Shown here piece after piece: positions 38,700 to 50,759 of a DNA stretch of 64,000 nt. A program made the position numbers and the translations under genes. Each line of letters starts with the position of its first letter. The first letter of the stretch is position 1. The stretch is from positions 10,486,066-10,550,065 of the forward strand of contig NW_004955446.1 of NCBI RefSeq assembly GCF_000276665.1. The letters are read 5' to 3'. The notes beneath the pieces were generated by a model. It did not search any database. It was not told where the DNA came from and was given only the letters and a program-made list of their open reading frames with translations. The stretch is from Chinchilla lanigera (Eukaryota; Chordata; Mammalia; Rodentia; Chinchillidae).

Positions 38700-40434
38700 T
38701 CTAGCAGAACATCTATGAGTTTTCTTTCTCCCTTGACCTTGTAAGAAGTTCTAAAGACCAAAATCATGTTGTCTAGGAAGAAAGAGGCCAAAATTCAAAG
38801 ATGGCTCTTATTTGAAAGCTCTCAGTAGCTCAGGACAAGAATAGAAGGTGTGGCATGCTTTCTACAGGGAATCTGGGGCTGTAAACCATGACCAAAATAG
38901 TTCTTCTTGTTCTAGACTTTGACCACTGCTCGTAATTTGTCCCTTGAATCAATTTTTTCCTTTCTTCTGGACTTCTCATCTATGTTAGACATAAAAAGAC
39001 AAGACTCTGCAAAAATAAACCAGGGGGCAACACTTCCTCAATAGGTAAAATATCTTAATACTGATCTTCTGCTTGCACAGCCCATCCTCACCAATTGCCC
39101 CAAGGTGTTCTGCTGAGAAGTTTGTGAATGCCAGGCCAGCACTGGTCAGGTTGTGGAATCCCCTCAAATCAATTCTTGCCATTAGCCTAACAATAAATGG
39201 CTCCATCACTCTAGTAAAGGCCTCCCAGCACAGTGAGTGAATCCAGTTTCTAAACAGACAGTGCTTACAAGCACAGCACACCCACTGTCACAGCTGGCAC
39301 ATATCGGGATTCTACAATTTAATTTGACAGGAAAATGCCAAATGCAAAGTTACTGTAGCTGTTCCATACCTAAGACCAAAAGCCAGCAACACACCATGCA
39401 TTGCATCCTTAGATGGATCGTTTCCTGCCTTTCTCCACTGGTGACAGATAATGACAGAAATTATTGGTAACACAAATGAAAATCATCTCAGCCCAAGTTA
39501 GATACTTTCAATCCCTGTGATCTCAGCCCATGTCCCATGGCTAGTTGTCTCCAATAGCTAAGTCCATAAATATAGAGGACGCTCTCAGGCTTGAAAACAG
39601 ATGTCAGCAATAAGTCCGTTGACTTTTTCACTGTGTTCAAGCCCTTGTTAATCAGGCTTACCTTCTCTGAAAATATAGCAGAAAAAGTTTTCAGCCAAAC
39701 ACAGGAAAAAAGCCAATGGAGTTCAAATCACAGAAAGAACAGTATTTTGGTAATAAATCTTGGAGAACTCACAATTCTAATTCAAACTTAAGACTTATTT
39801 TGACCACAGATGGGATATAACAACTGTCATTTCCTCCACTGTACTCTGCAATGATTCCAAAAAAAATAAAGCAAAAATTCACTACAGTTCAACCTTTATT
39901 TTTGGTCCTGGTTGTCTACACAAAATAGATAACATAATATCACAAGAGAAGTGAGTGTTTCCCAAGATGCTGATTGCTTTGGACTCGTGGTCTGAAGTCT
40001 TCACATTCCACAGGAAGACTCCCTTAGACTGTGAAATCTAATTTGATGTGATGGAACTGTGTACAGAGAAACCTATCAGGGAACATTATCTAACTGCTTG
40101 CCTTACTTCAAATATGTAAGTTATTCATTCCTTTTCTCTTGTTCTCTGCATTCCTAGATTTAATCTTTCCTGACTGCTTCCAAATCTACCCAGCAATTTA
40201 CCAAAATCTCTCTGAATGGTATATCCAGAAAAGGCTGGTGTTAACAGGGCTAGCTCAGCTAGCTACTGACACTGAGTGCCCTAATCATTCTCTCCAACAA
40301 TGCTCAGAATTGAATAGAACATAGATCCCTTCTCTTCGTTGTGAAACAAGCCCTAAGAAAAGACGATTCCCTCAAACGGTTCACTCCTAGACCAGACCCA
40401 AGCCACTACTGCCACTGCCACTGCCACTGCCACC
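38700..40434. other. Intergenic, nothing recognised
   Basis: No gene. A short (CTGCCA)n run lies at 40409-40434. Confidence 0.45.
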
Positions 40435-40870
40435 ACCCAAGTACAAGACCTCTTCATGTCTCACCTACTCTGTTGTAATGGCTCCCTGGTTGGAATCCTG
40501 ACATCTCATTTCTCCATATCCCATATATCTTCCAGCCACCTGCAATTAAACCTCTTACAGTTGGGTCTGACTATATCATTAAGATGCACAGAACCCAGTC
40601 CCTCCTGAACTGAAGCATGGATTCCTCAACAGCAATACAACATCCCACATAAATTAAGTCAAATCCACCCTCCTGGGTGCCTCCTAGGACTATACACCAG
40701 GCAGCATAAACTACTCACCATTTCATGATGACACCCTGTGTATTCTATGATTTTGCGACTACTTATTTGCCCAAAATCCCATTTCAAATTATGCTGGATC
40801 AATAAACTCAGGTAGCACCCTAAGCAATACTATATTCCTTGGTACCTCACTCTGGTTCATTCTTTCCTTT
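40435..40870 (+). repeat. L2 LINE 3' region
   Basis: GTAATGGCTCCCTGGTTGG, GGTCTGACTATATCATTAAG and CATGGATTCCTCAACAGCAA sit in L2-like order. It is diverged. Confidence 0.6.
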
Positions 40871-40974
40871 AACAGCTTCCTAACAGTTCTCCCCTGTGTG
40901 AGTAGTTGTTTGTTGCCCCTCGGCAATCTCCTCCCATGCTGATCTTTCACCGGCCAACTTGGATCTACTACCTT

Positions 40975-41448
40975 GCCATGAGTGGAATTGTGTTTCTCAA
41001 AAAAGGTGTTAAAAGTCTTAACCTTTGGTACCTTGAAATGTGGTCATGTTTGGAAATAGAGGTTTTCAGGGGTAATCAAGTTTTAAAATGAAATCATTAA
41101 GGTGGACCCTAATCCAATGCCACTTGTGGCCTCTTAAAAGATAAACTTTGGGCACAGAGGCATAAATACATAGGAAAAAGACTGTGTGCAGATAGAAAGG
41201 GAGAAAACAACCAGGAGATTGGCATGGTGCAACTATAAGTCAAGGAAAATCAGGGAAGAGCAGAAAATATTAGCAGCTGGAAGACTCAAGAAGGATCCTC
41301 CCCTGGAACCATCAGAGAATTTGGCCCTGTTGACACCAAGATTTCAGATTTCCAGCCCCCTCCAGAGCTATGCAGGTATAAATCTCTATTATTTTCAGCT
41401 ACCATTTTTGTGACTTGGTTCCAGTACCCCCAGGAAACACAAGCAGAT
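40975..41448 (+). mobile_element. MLT1 (ERVL-MaLR) solo LTR
   Basis: Close to the MLT1 consensus throughout: GTGGAATTGTGTTTCTC, AATGTGGTCATGTTTGG, GGTGGACCCTAATCCAATGC, AGGATCCTCCCCTGGAACC and GCCCTGTTGACACCAAGATT. It closes near CAGGAAACACAAGCA. It is essentially full length. Confidence 0.92.
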
Positions 41449-41830
41449 GTCTGCTGCATTTTCTCTTCCAATATCTGCTCACCACTCGCTGTCTCTTCTT
41501 TATTTCTCTGACAGTTTCTCTTTCCTTTAGTTCTATTGCAGTTGCTCTTTCCATATCAGAAACTGGTTACCTTTAAGACTTATGCTCCTCGCATTAGTCT
41601 TACTATAACTTTATAGTATATTTACATTTTAAAAGCAAATCCAAAGGATTTGCTCAATGTTTTTAATGGAAATGCTTAACACATTTACACCTTCACTTAA
41701 ACAACTCTAGTTCTCCCTTGGTGTGTAGGTCACCCCAACATCCTGAATCACCTCCAGAGAGAGAGGAAAGCCCATCACATCCCCATCACCTACATTAGCA
41801 TCTATAACGTGATTAATCAGGAGGACTTTT

Positions 41831-41987
41831 TTTTGTTTTGTTTTGTTTTTTGAGACAAGGTCTTACTATGCAGTTCAGGTTGGCCTTGAGCTCACTTTGT
41901 AGCCGAGGTTGGTCTTGAACTTGCAAGGATCTTCCTGCCTCGGCCTCCAGAGTGTTGGGATTACAGGAGTGCACCACCACACCCGGC
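41831..41987 (-). repeat. B1 SINE with target-site duplication
   Basis: Plus-strand marks are a poly-T/TTTTG tail, GAGACAAGGTCTTACTATG, the internally duplicated block (GGTTGGCCTTGAGCTCACTT then GGTTGGTCTTGAAC) and CACCACCACACCCGGC. TCAGGAGGACTTTT flanks it at 41817-41830 and 41988-42001. Confidence 0.95.
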
Positions 41988-42002
41988 TCAGGAGGACTTT
42001 TT

Positions 42003-43590
42003 AGGACTTCTGACAGATGAGTAATTACAATCTCCTCAGGACAGCCAATCACAGTGAGTCCTAGTTCTATCTCTGTCATCCACACTTAGGGTCTTCTGCC
42101 TTTTCCAGGGTTCTCTGCTAAGACCATATACATGGGAGGCCTAAATTATTAAACTCTAAATTCTATCCTTTTCTTCCTCTACCACCAAAGTTGCAGAGGT
42201 GTCTGAAAAGATGATCCTTCCTGTTGCATCATTCCAGTTTCCCAGATCTCACTCTTCTAGTGGCTAATAACTCAATTTCAGTAAGGTCTGCTCCCACTTG
42301 AATAGAACAATATTTCTTGTCAGAGTCTCCAGCTATTTTGGTGAGACCCAAGGGATGCCTCATGAGAACTCACCAAAAGCCCCCCAGACCCCAGCTCCAC
42401 CTCTTATATCTCACCCCCCTCTGCAAAAGCCAAAGGTCCAGCAACATCACCTTCTGAAGCACGGGCTGTGTGACTAAATTTGAATTTCAGGCCAAAATGT
42501 GCAATTCAAGAGAAGAGTGGGCATTTCTCAACAGTCTCTACCACATCTCTGGACTCATCACTGGCTATGTGCTCACACTGAGAAAACCCTGTACTCTCTT
42601 CATGGTCTGAGGGAGTGGGCTTTACTTACAGTGAATGTTCCATGAGAGTTTCATTCACTGCTTTTTGCCCAGTGTTCAAAAGAGTAGATATTCAATGAAT
42701 AAATACCAAATAATGAGTAAGGACATAAGCAAGCTCACTCCATCCCCTCTAGTCATCTGTTCCCCCCCAGTAATTCAAGTCCAAGGAAGAACCAGTTTAG
42801 AATCTTATACACAGTGGTTGAGAGGAAATTCAAAATTTGACTTAAATCATAAAACACAACTGGACTACAATTGTTGGAGACTACAAGCTCAAGCTAGAGG
42901 AATCAAATGATCAAGCACTGCTGAATCAAACTGCCTGTCCAGTATCTCCTCCGTCCTGGTTCTGATACAGTGACACTGATACAATCTGCTTTAGCAAAAC
43001 ATTCCAAGTAGTACTGGTTGTTGAAACTCCTAAAGAAACACAACTGCTAAACTGATACTCATAAATAAATAAATACGTTCTTTGAATGTACATGTTTCTA
43101 CCAGTCTTCACTCCCCGGTCATTGGAGCTTAGAATCTTGATGCCCACATTAACACCTGCTTACTTGTTTTGGGTCAAATGCAAACAATCGTGGCTGGCTG
43201 GGTTTTCCCCATCTTATTCCTAGACTTTCAGGGTATTCCCCTATCTGACCCAGCAGCTTTCCAGATCCTCCCACCTTATGCACCTAACCCATCCCTGCTA
43301 GATTTATGCTCAAAAGAAAATCTGAGCTTGACCACTTCTCAAACTTACCTCCTGACTATTCCCCCTCAGAAAGCCTGTTTCAGTCACCACAGGCTTTGAG
43401 ATGCTCCCCAAACATATTAGATACTTTTCTTCACAAGCCAGGTACATTTCTGCCTAAACCACTCCTTGGTCATAAAATTGGTGAAACAAAAATGTTACAG
43501 TGATGATGCTATGCCACAGAATTGTTGTGAGAATCATATAAAGCCTCGTACATGTCAATTGCACTCTGGTAAGGGAGCAGAATATTCAAA
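42003..43590. other. Intergenic, nothing firm
   Basis: No gene. MIR-like text appears near 43520-43545 (GAATTGTTGTGAGAATCATA). Confidence 0.4.
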
Positions 43591-43599
43591 TTATTTGCC

Positions 43600-43710
43600 C
43601 CATTCTCTCTTTTGGAGCTTCTGCTCCCTTATCCATAAAATGAAGGTACTAATAACACCTGTTTAGAAGGAGTTTGTCATGATCAGGCTAGATGAGGCAG
43701 ATGCGATCAC
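43600..43710 (+). repeat. MIR SINE fragment
   Basis: GCTCCCTTATCCATAAAATG and GGTACTAATAACACCTG match the MIR core. Confidence 0.6.
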
Positions 43711-43909
43711 TACGAGAATGCTAGTATGTCGGTGGTTTTATCATCTTTCCGTCCCAGGCTGAGTCATACGAGCCAAGCAGGAAGATCCACTCAGCGTAAA
43801 GAAACAACATTTCAGCTGGACCCAAGCACAGATTGCTCAGATTACTCAAGGAATTTAGCAAAGACCACCTCAAGAGCTTTTCGTTGTTGTTATTTTGGGG
43901 CTTGTTTTG

Positions 43910-44035
43910 GTTTTCTTAATTCTTATCCTTCTCATCTACCTGGCCAAACTGATCGCACACCCCTGGAGGACAGGAATTGTATCTCATGCAGCAACTTCAT
44001 ATCCCATAACACCTTGTACACAGTAGGGTATCAAA
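43910..44035 (+). repeat. L2 3' terminus (tentative)
   Basis: GAGGACAGGAATTGTATCTC and ACACCTTGTACACAGTAGGG resemble the L2 3' end (a 'ggcagggattgtgtct ... cctagcacagtgcc' type text). Confidence 0.5.
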
Positions 44036-44269
44036 AGTCACCTATAATGGCTGCTCTTGCTGGGGCTGGGAATGTCTGTGTAGGGGACAACTCCAGTGGA
44101 CACCAGCTTGAACTAAGACTCCTCTTACCTCAGAAGCCCAATGGCCTGTCAGAAACTGATTTTCCTTCTCAATATCTGGGGATGGTTTACCTAGATTTTC
44201 GTTTGTTTATTTGGGTTTTTTTGTTTCTTTGTTTGTTGTTGTAGATTTTGTTTGTTTGTTTGTTTTGGA

Positions 44270-44383
44270 TTTTTGAGTTCAGGCTGCCCCAGAACTGACT
44301 ATATAGCCCAGGCTGGCCTCAAGCTTGCAGCAATCCTCCTGCCTCAGCCTCCCAAGTGTTGGGATTACAGGCATGCCCGGCCT
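44270..44383 (-). repeat. B1 SINE
   Basis: GTTT-rich tail at 44215-44270, then TATATAGCCCAGGCTGGCC, CTCCTGCCTCAGCCTCCC and GTGTTGGGATTACAGGCATG. The distal end is truncated. Confidence 0.88.
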
Positions 44384-44389
44384 TTGCCT

Positions 44390-45380
44390 GACATTTCTGA
44401 GAACTGAAATTAGAAAGGACATCAGTAGGGATAAGGGAAGATCTCTACCACTTCCTCCCTACAGTCTACTGCCAATATTGATGGTGCACTATTGCTTCTC
44501 CCGGAAAAGATGTAGGGCTGATACCACAGAGCTGCTTCTTGTGCCTGGTAGACATCTATCTCCTGGGCAGTTGCCCTGGCCTCGAAGCTAACTAGACCAT
44601 TAACAATCCCATTGAGGGTTCTGGTGGGCTAAATTTCTCACACTCACAATGACAGCTCCACACTTCCCACAAAGCTGTCTTGTCATCAGTGGCGAGCCCA
44701 GCTAACCCTCCTGCACGTTGTTTGCATTTCAGCCCAGAACAGTTTGGCTCACTCTCCACTCAACAGGCTGCCCTGGGTTTTCCTGCCTGGGAAAATGATT
44801 TAAATGAAGATATTTTCCCCCATGTCCCGCTTCCTCATGACTGGGTCTTCCCTGATGCTGATGAGAACCAACGGGGGTCATGGTCTAATGTCCATGTCTG
44901 GCTCTCCCCCTCACTCTTCTTCACTCAGTCCTCCAGAGCCAAGCAGAACAGGGAGCTGACGGGAGGTGGGGAGGCTCCAAGTGTGCAAATGCCAGCATGC
45001 AGATGTGGCAAGTGAATGAAGCCATTCTCAACATTTTCTCCTTTTTCAGAGAAATAAACATTAGCGAAGTCCTGTCAGCCGGGGTGCCTACAGGAACAAA
45101 CTATCTACTAATGAGCTGAGACTTAGAGTGCATAGGAAAATTTGCAAAAAATGAAATCCAGGTCTCATAACTTAATGCAGAGAGGCAACCAAAGCAGGCC
45201 TCTGTTGCCTCTCTCTCCTCCTCTTCATCATCTAATGCTGGTTAGGAGCAGATGGCAGTATCTTCCTTACCTAACTGAAAGGGCTAAACCAGCCAGTCTC
45301 CAGAAATGCCATCCAGTTCTGGGATCTGGTATTCCATGTGGAGTAATTCAGGGTGAAGCCACATCACAGGAGCTCCAGAG
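44390..45380. other. Intergenic, nothing recognised
   Basis: No gene or named repeat visible. Confidence 0.4.
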
Positions 45381-45535
45381 CAGTGGTTTTCAGCTGGAGG
45401 TTGGGGGAGGGTGGGTTGCTATGGGGAGCTAGTGGGTAGGGACTAGGGATTCTGCTATACATCCTCCATTGCACAAGCTGACACCCCTCAATAACGGAGT
45501 GTCTGGCCCAAAATATCAACAGGCTGAGAATCCTC
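45381..45535 (+). mobile_element. MER5A copy with internal deletion
   Basis: CAGTGGTTTTCAGCTGGAGG at the left end, AGTGGGTAGGGACTAGGG, ACATCCTCCATTGCACAAG, CTGGCCCAAAATATCAACAG and GGCTGAGAATCC. About 50 bp of the left-central part of the consensus is missing. Confidence 0.85.
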
Positions 45536-46984
45536 ATCTAAATTAATTAAATAGGGATTTGGAAGAAAAGGAAAATGAGTGCAGCAATCCCCAAGCCCCT
45601 TCAACCAGAAAGTGCTGAACTTAATATAAACCTGGAGATAAAAGTTGATGAAATCTCACAGTTCAAACCAGAGCAAGGGATCATTTATACATCTAAAAGT
45701 ATAGCCAATACCTGCTAGAGGGCCAGTGGCTCCAGCTGAAGGAAAGCCCTGACTCTAAATCATAGCTCTTCTTCCCTAGGACGTGGTGCAACCCCATTCC
45801 ATGCAAGCAAATGGAAACTGTCAGGACACTCTACGATCCCTAGAGGGAGGCTGAGAGAGGGAGACAATGACAGGTGGAAGGGCAGCCAGGAAGGTTTTCC
45901 TCAGTGCCTATTTGAGCCCAGCTGATGGCCAGCGTCGCATATTAGCTGAACCAGGCACCCAAGATCAAATACACCCACATTTAAGCAAAGCCTGCAAGTG
46001 GGAACCTGACAGTTTTCTGCATGAGTAGTCCTTTTAAGCCAATGGGACTCAGTTTCCCTTCTCACTTCAGTAGGGCCTTCTCTAACACTCCAGCCAGTTT
46101 CCTTAGGATAGAGGTGAGGCACAGCTGGCTCATTCCCTTAGGTAAACTCATGTTTTGAGAAGCTGGTAACTGGTGTAGAACTCAGCAGCACAGAGAATAA
46201 ATGTCACAGAGATGAATTTCTCACGGTGACTCCACAGGATGTCAGCTTCCTCCCTGGGCAACCCCACCTACGTGTCTCAAAGCATCTGCAAGTACCGGCT
46301 CATGAGTCAAACATGTGGGGGGATGTGTCTAACTGCAGGTGAGCCACAGAGGACTCAAGTAGACATTATCCGTGCTTTTCAGAGTTGCTAACACACTGCA
46401 CTAATTCTCTTTTTGTGCAAGGATGAATAATCAGAAAACAAAACAAAAAACTTAAGGACTATGAAAGAAGTACTTGACATGGTTTAAAAGAGATCAAAAA
46501 GTATATTTAGGAAGAAGATTTACCATTTTTAAAAACATTTGCAATCTTTCTTTAAAAATGGAAAACCTTAATTTTAAGAAATAAAAGATAAAAAAGGGAT
46601 TAAACATTAGAATAAGAAAAAAAAGAAGCCGGTAGTGTTAGAAAAAAGTATATAATTTTAAAGCACTATTCCAGAAGAGAATGCAGGAATTTACCACATG
46701 TAGAGGATAAAGATGAGAATTTACCCAGGAGCACAGGAAAATGACAAAGTAGACAAATATTGAAAGGGAAAAGTACTTGATGACAAAGTGACCAAGTACA
46801 CAGATGATTGTTCTTTCACAAGAGAGCAGAACAAGTGAAGCAGAAGTAATACTATAAAAAAGAATATTTAAAGAAGGAAAAGTTCCAAGAACTGAGTAAA
46901 GATTACTTTGACCAGCAAGGTTTTTTAAAATGTAGTGGTAAGATAAGACCATAAAAAATGTCACATGCTTCTTCAGTGTTCCGT
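45536..46984. other. Intergenic, nothing recognised
   Basis: The right half is A-rich and unusually purine-heavy on the plus strand (46430-46970). Confidence 0.4.
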
Positions 46985-47325
46985 TAAGATATCCTCATGG
47001 AACCTGGGAACCTCTGCAACCAGCCAGACAGGCCAGATGTGGGTGTTCTGGCGAACGGTTTCAACTAATATCTCAGCCACAGGCTACATGAAATGCCAGG
47101 CAAGTGAGTGAGCAAGCCTTCAGGTGATTCCAGCCACAAGCCACCAGATCACATAGCCTTAAGCATCCCCAGATAACCTTTGCTATGTTATTTTGTGGAA
47201 CAAGATGACCTCCCCCTGCCAAACCCTGAAAAAGTTGCAAGTTTATAAGCAAACTAAATGACTGTTGTTGTTTTAAACCACTATGTTGGGGGTGGGGGTG
47301 TTAAAGAGCAATAGGTAATTTGAAC
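46985..47325 (+). mobile_element. MLT1-like LTR, 3' part
   Basis: AACTAAATGACTGTTGTTGTTTTAAACCACTATG and a close like AGAGCAATAGGTAATTTG follow the 3' end of MLT1-class LTRs; upstream text (CAGCCACAGGCTACATGAAATGCC in part) is consistent but diverged. Confidence 0.6.
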
Positions 47326-47600
47326 GCCAACCAAAAATTTTTCCAGGTGAAGAGGTGGAACACAATAAGTAGTTGCTCCCACAGTGACCTGCTGTTATTG
47401 CCTCTGAGCTGAGATGTGAATGATGTGGAGGGGGTAGTGGGTGCAGAGAGTGCAGATTTCTATCACAGAATCATGGAAGGGGCTGCCCCTGGGCCCTGAG
47501 ATCACCACATCTCCATGTCTTCCCAAAGCGCCCACTGCGGTCATCTCAGAGACCCTCTGGCAACCTTCTAGGGGTTGAAATATCCTTTGGACAAGCTCCC

Positions 47601-47650
47601 TACACACACACACACACACACACACACAAGCACGTGCACATACACACACA
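47601..47650. repeat. (CA)n microsatellite
   Basis: CA run with two interruptions. Confidence 0.95.
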
Positions 47651-48214
47651 TGTTGCAGTTATTTTTGTTATTTATGTAACCAACAAGAACATCTTTCAAT
47701 GTTTATAGCTCCACTTGGAGAGTTCTTTATTTACCAAGAGAAAAAAACCTGGAGCGACTTAGTTGAGATAGAGAAGTACACTTTCTTGTAGTATTTTTAA
47801 ACCAGCTTGGAACTGTGGAAAACTACAACTCCTGAAGGGTTAGTGGAGAGAAAGTCAGTGCCTAGCACCAGGGATCTGAAATCTCTTGGCCGTTGCTGCC
47901 CTTCTCTTTATGGTTCCTGAAGTCCTGCTTCAGTTGCCTCTTGTGCACAGTCAGCTCCTCACCTGGCTGGGATCATCCCTACCAACAGAACCAGGAGCAC
48001 CCGCCCGGGAGCTTGCAAGAAATATTTCTAGGAGGCTCCATTACTGGTTTCAAGGGGGTTGACATCCCTAACTCAATGCTAATCTCCACTTCAGAAGCGG
48101 AGAACATTTTGTTAAAATGCATAATACTGACTTTGTGGTAGGAGTTAGGCTTGGAGAAGGAATGTCAGGGGAGTAGAATGAAACACCTGAACCTTGTAAA
48201 AACATAACAAAGGG
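47651..48214. other. Intergenic, nothing recognised
   Basis: No gene or named repeat visible. Confidence 0.4.
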
Positions 48215-48293
48215 CTTACTATGGAAAATGGTATTGAGATTCCTTTAAAAGCTAAAAATGAGACTACCAAATGATCTAGCTATCTCACTTTTG

Positions 48294-48340
<47 letters not shown>

Positions 48341-49040
48341 GATAGATAGAGAGATAGAGACAGAGATAGAGATAGAGATAAAGGTATAGCTATATATATA
48401 GATATGTAATCTGAAAAAAATGATTACATCAAAGAGATATCCATATTCCCGTGTTTGTTGCAGCACAATTCACAATGATCAAGATACAGAATCAACAAGC
48501 TGTCCCTCAACAGATGAATGGATGACAAAATTGTAGTATGTGTACACGACGCAGTACTATTCCATCATAAGAAAGAAAGAAATCCTTTCATTTGCATCAA
48601 AGTGGATGAAACTGGACAGCATCATGCTAAATTTAATAAGCCAGGCACAGCTGAACATATGCTGCATGTTCTCCCTCATTTGAAAAATCTAAAACATTCA
48701 TCTCTTGGAAGAAGAGAGTGAAATAATGGCCAATATTCTCCGGAGAAGGAGAGGGAGAAGAGGGACAGAAGAAAAGTTAGCTAAGGGCACCAAAACACAG
48801 AAAGGAGAAAATAATTGTGATGTTCGACAGCCTTGTAGGATAACTATAGCCTGAAACAACCCATGAAATATTTCAAAATAACTAGACGAGTTCAAGTTTC
48901 CCAATATATAGAAATGACCAATGTTTGAGAAGATGGAAATATTAACTACCCTGATTTGTTCATTACACTTTGTACATATATATCACCTTGTCATACTGTA
49001 ACCCATAAAACTGTACAAATGTTATATGTCAAAAACAAAA
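48215..49040 (+). repeat. L1 LINE 3' end (ORF2 tail and 3' UTR)
   Basis: GAGATTCCTTTAAAAGC, ATGAGACTACCAAATGATC, GTTGCAGCACAATTCACAAT, CAACAGATGAATGGATGAC, AGTGGATGAAACTGGACAGC and AATAAGCCAGGCACAGCTG are the end of L1 ORF2. The rest, to about 49040, is 3' UTR-like. The frame is broken, so no reverse transcriptase is encoded. A GATA run has expanded inside it. Confidence 0.9.
48293..48382. repeat. (GATA)n microsatellite within the L1
   Basis: GATA tetranucleotides grading into GAGATA/GATAGA. It sits where the L1 consensus has a GGATATATAC-like stretch, the likely seed of the expansion. Confidence 0.95.
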
Positions 49041-49269
49041 GGATCAATATGCAATGAGTAGGTACAAATAGTCTCCAATTTAGAGCGATTCAGCTTAGGA
49101 TTTGTTAAGCTTACAGTGGTGTGAAAGCACTGCACATTTAGTAGAATGGGTACTTCAAATTTTGAATTTTTCCCTTTTCTTAATCTAGTTTGGTTGTAGC
49201 ATAAACCCAAATGCCATATATCTAGGGGAGAAGGATTTGGGAAAACAACAGATTTCCCTTTTCAATAAT

Positions 49270-49430
49270 GGAAATAGAATCGGAAATCAGAAAAGCTGTG
49301 TGATGTGAGACAGAATACTTAACTCTTTTCACTTCAGTTTTTACCTATAAATATGAAGAATTATGCTTATTCACAAAACAAATATGAGAATTAAATAAGA
49401 GCATATGGGTAAAAGGGAAAAGTGTATTAG
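49270..49430 (+). repeat. MIR SINE
   Basis: TGTGATGTGAGACAGAATACTT, TTCAGTTTTTACCTATAAATATG and GAATTAAATAAGAGCATATG follow MIR. Confidence 0.7.
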
Positions 49431-49544
49431 CTAGGAATTGCACTCCACTGCTTAACAATAGAAGCTAGAAATAAAACATATTTCCACAGGATAGATCATC
49501 ATTTTTATTGGTATATATTTTCAATACATAATAAATACAGTTAC

Positions 49545-49935
49545 TGTGGGCATTATGATTTGGATCAAGGATGCCCCCCAAAGGCCTCTTGCCTCACAGT
49601 GGGGCGCATGGGAGGTGATGAGGTCATGGGGTTGGTGTACTCATTAGTGGCATAATCCCCTGGTCGGGTGAGCGCTGAGTTTGCTGCTAGAAAGTGGAGC
49701 TTTTCCGGAAGACCCTGGTCCCTGGGGGAGGCTTTCTCTCCTTCCTCAGCTCCTCCCTTTCTCTCTCCTTCCTGGCCTCTCTCTCCTTTCCTCTGCTTTG
49801 CCCCTCTATCTCACTGTTTGCTGCTTTGGAACCAGCCAACCATGGACTGTAACCATAAGGCAAAATAAATCACTCTTCTTTCATGATATGGGTATCAGCT
49901 ATTGTGTCCCAGTGAGGTGAAAGTGACTAAGATAA
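49545..49935 (+). mobile_element. MaLR-like solo LTR
   Basis: It starts TGTGGGCATTATGATTTGGA with GCCCCCCAAAGGCCTCTTG, then GGAGGTGATGAGGTCATGGG, a CT-rich block, CCAACCATGGACTGTAACC, AAAATAAATCACTCTTC (poly(A) signal) and GTGAAAGTGACTAAGATA. The order matches MST/MT-class ERVL-MaLR LTRs. Short open frames inside are non-coding. Confidence 0.75.
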
Positions 49936-50100
49936 AGGGGCAATGGTACATATACATATGGAATCTTGATCCTTTGTACTTCCCCTTTGTCTCTGCTCCC
50001 TCCCACGTCCCCATCCCGATTCCCTTCCCATCTCACAAAGTCTGTCTCCCTATTTCCTTCATCTCTCTTTTATTTTTTCATTGAGTTTACACATTTTTTA
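49936..50100 (-). repeat. L1 3'-UTR-like fragment (tentative)
   Basis: CCCTCCCACGTCCCCATCCC and CTCCCTATTTCCTTCATC, followed by TTTTTCATTGAG, look like a reversed L1 3' UTR. A related left piece (ATTTTTATTGGTATAT) precedes the LTR at 49500, so the LTR may have split it. Confidence 0.35.
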
Positions 50101-50599
50101 AAAAATGCCAGAGGTAGGTAGTCCTAGGCAGTTCCAGCTGTACAGTGTCACTGAGGACCAAGATACCTATCTCTTTCTAATCTCCTTTATACATGGCTTC
50201 ACCTTCAGTGTTGTCTTATGAACCAAACTGCTGCAACTCCAGCCATCATATACCTTTTTCAGGGGAAGTAGAAGAAAGAGTTAAGGAATAGAAAAGAATC
50301 CGCATGAGCAGACTATTGTTCTGCCTAAAAAACACTTTTTTCCAGGATTTCAATCCAACAACTTCTTAAATTTTATTGGTTAGACATAGGTCACATGCCA
50401 ATATCTAGTAGCAAAGTAAGTTGGGAAATGTGATCTCATTACTGAGCACACTGCCATCTAAATGAAATCAGGATTCGGTACTAAAGAAAAGGAGAGATGG
50501 ATATTGGTTAGGCAGCCAGCAGGTCGGCCTTGGGAGTGAACTAAATTTCACTGTGCCTCAACTCCCCACAACACATTTCCTATACATTTCCTTTCTTGA

Positions 50600-50755
50600 T
50601 GTTAATAATAACCCAGAAAGGTTTAAACATGACCACTACATTTATGAATAAGGAAACGTGATCAAAGACAATAAGCAACATCACCCCTGAGATAAGGAAA
50701 CAGATTTAAGACAGATCCAACTTCAAAACTTGAACTCTATCCTCAACACTGAGCA
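50600..50755 (-). repeat. MIR SINE
   Basis: The plus strand reads as reversed MIR: CCACTACATTTATGAATAAGG, GATAAGGAAACAGATTTAAG and TTGAACTCTATCCTC. Confidence 0.6.
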
Positions 50756-50759
50756 GCCT

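Noticed and set aside
43726..44244. 172-codon open frame
   Set aside because: It runs through an L2-like tail into the GTTT tail of a B1, so it is a composite of repeats.
48215..48725. Possible reverse transcriptase gene
   Set aside because: Only the ORF2 tail of an L1 is present and it is broken by frameshifts and the GATA run.
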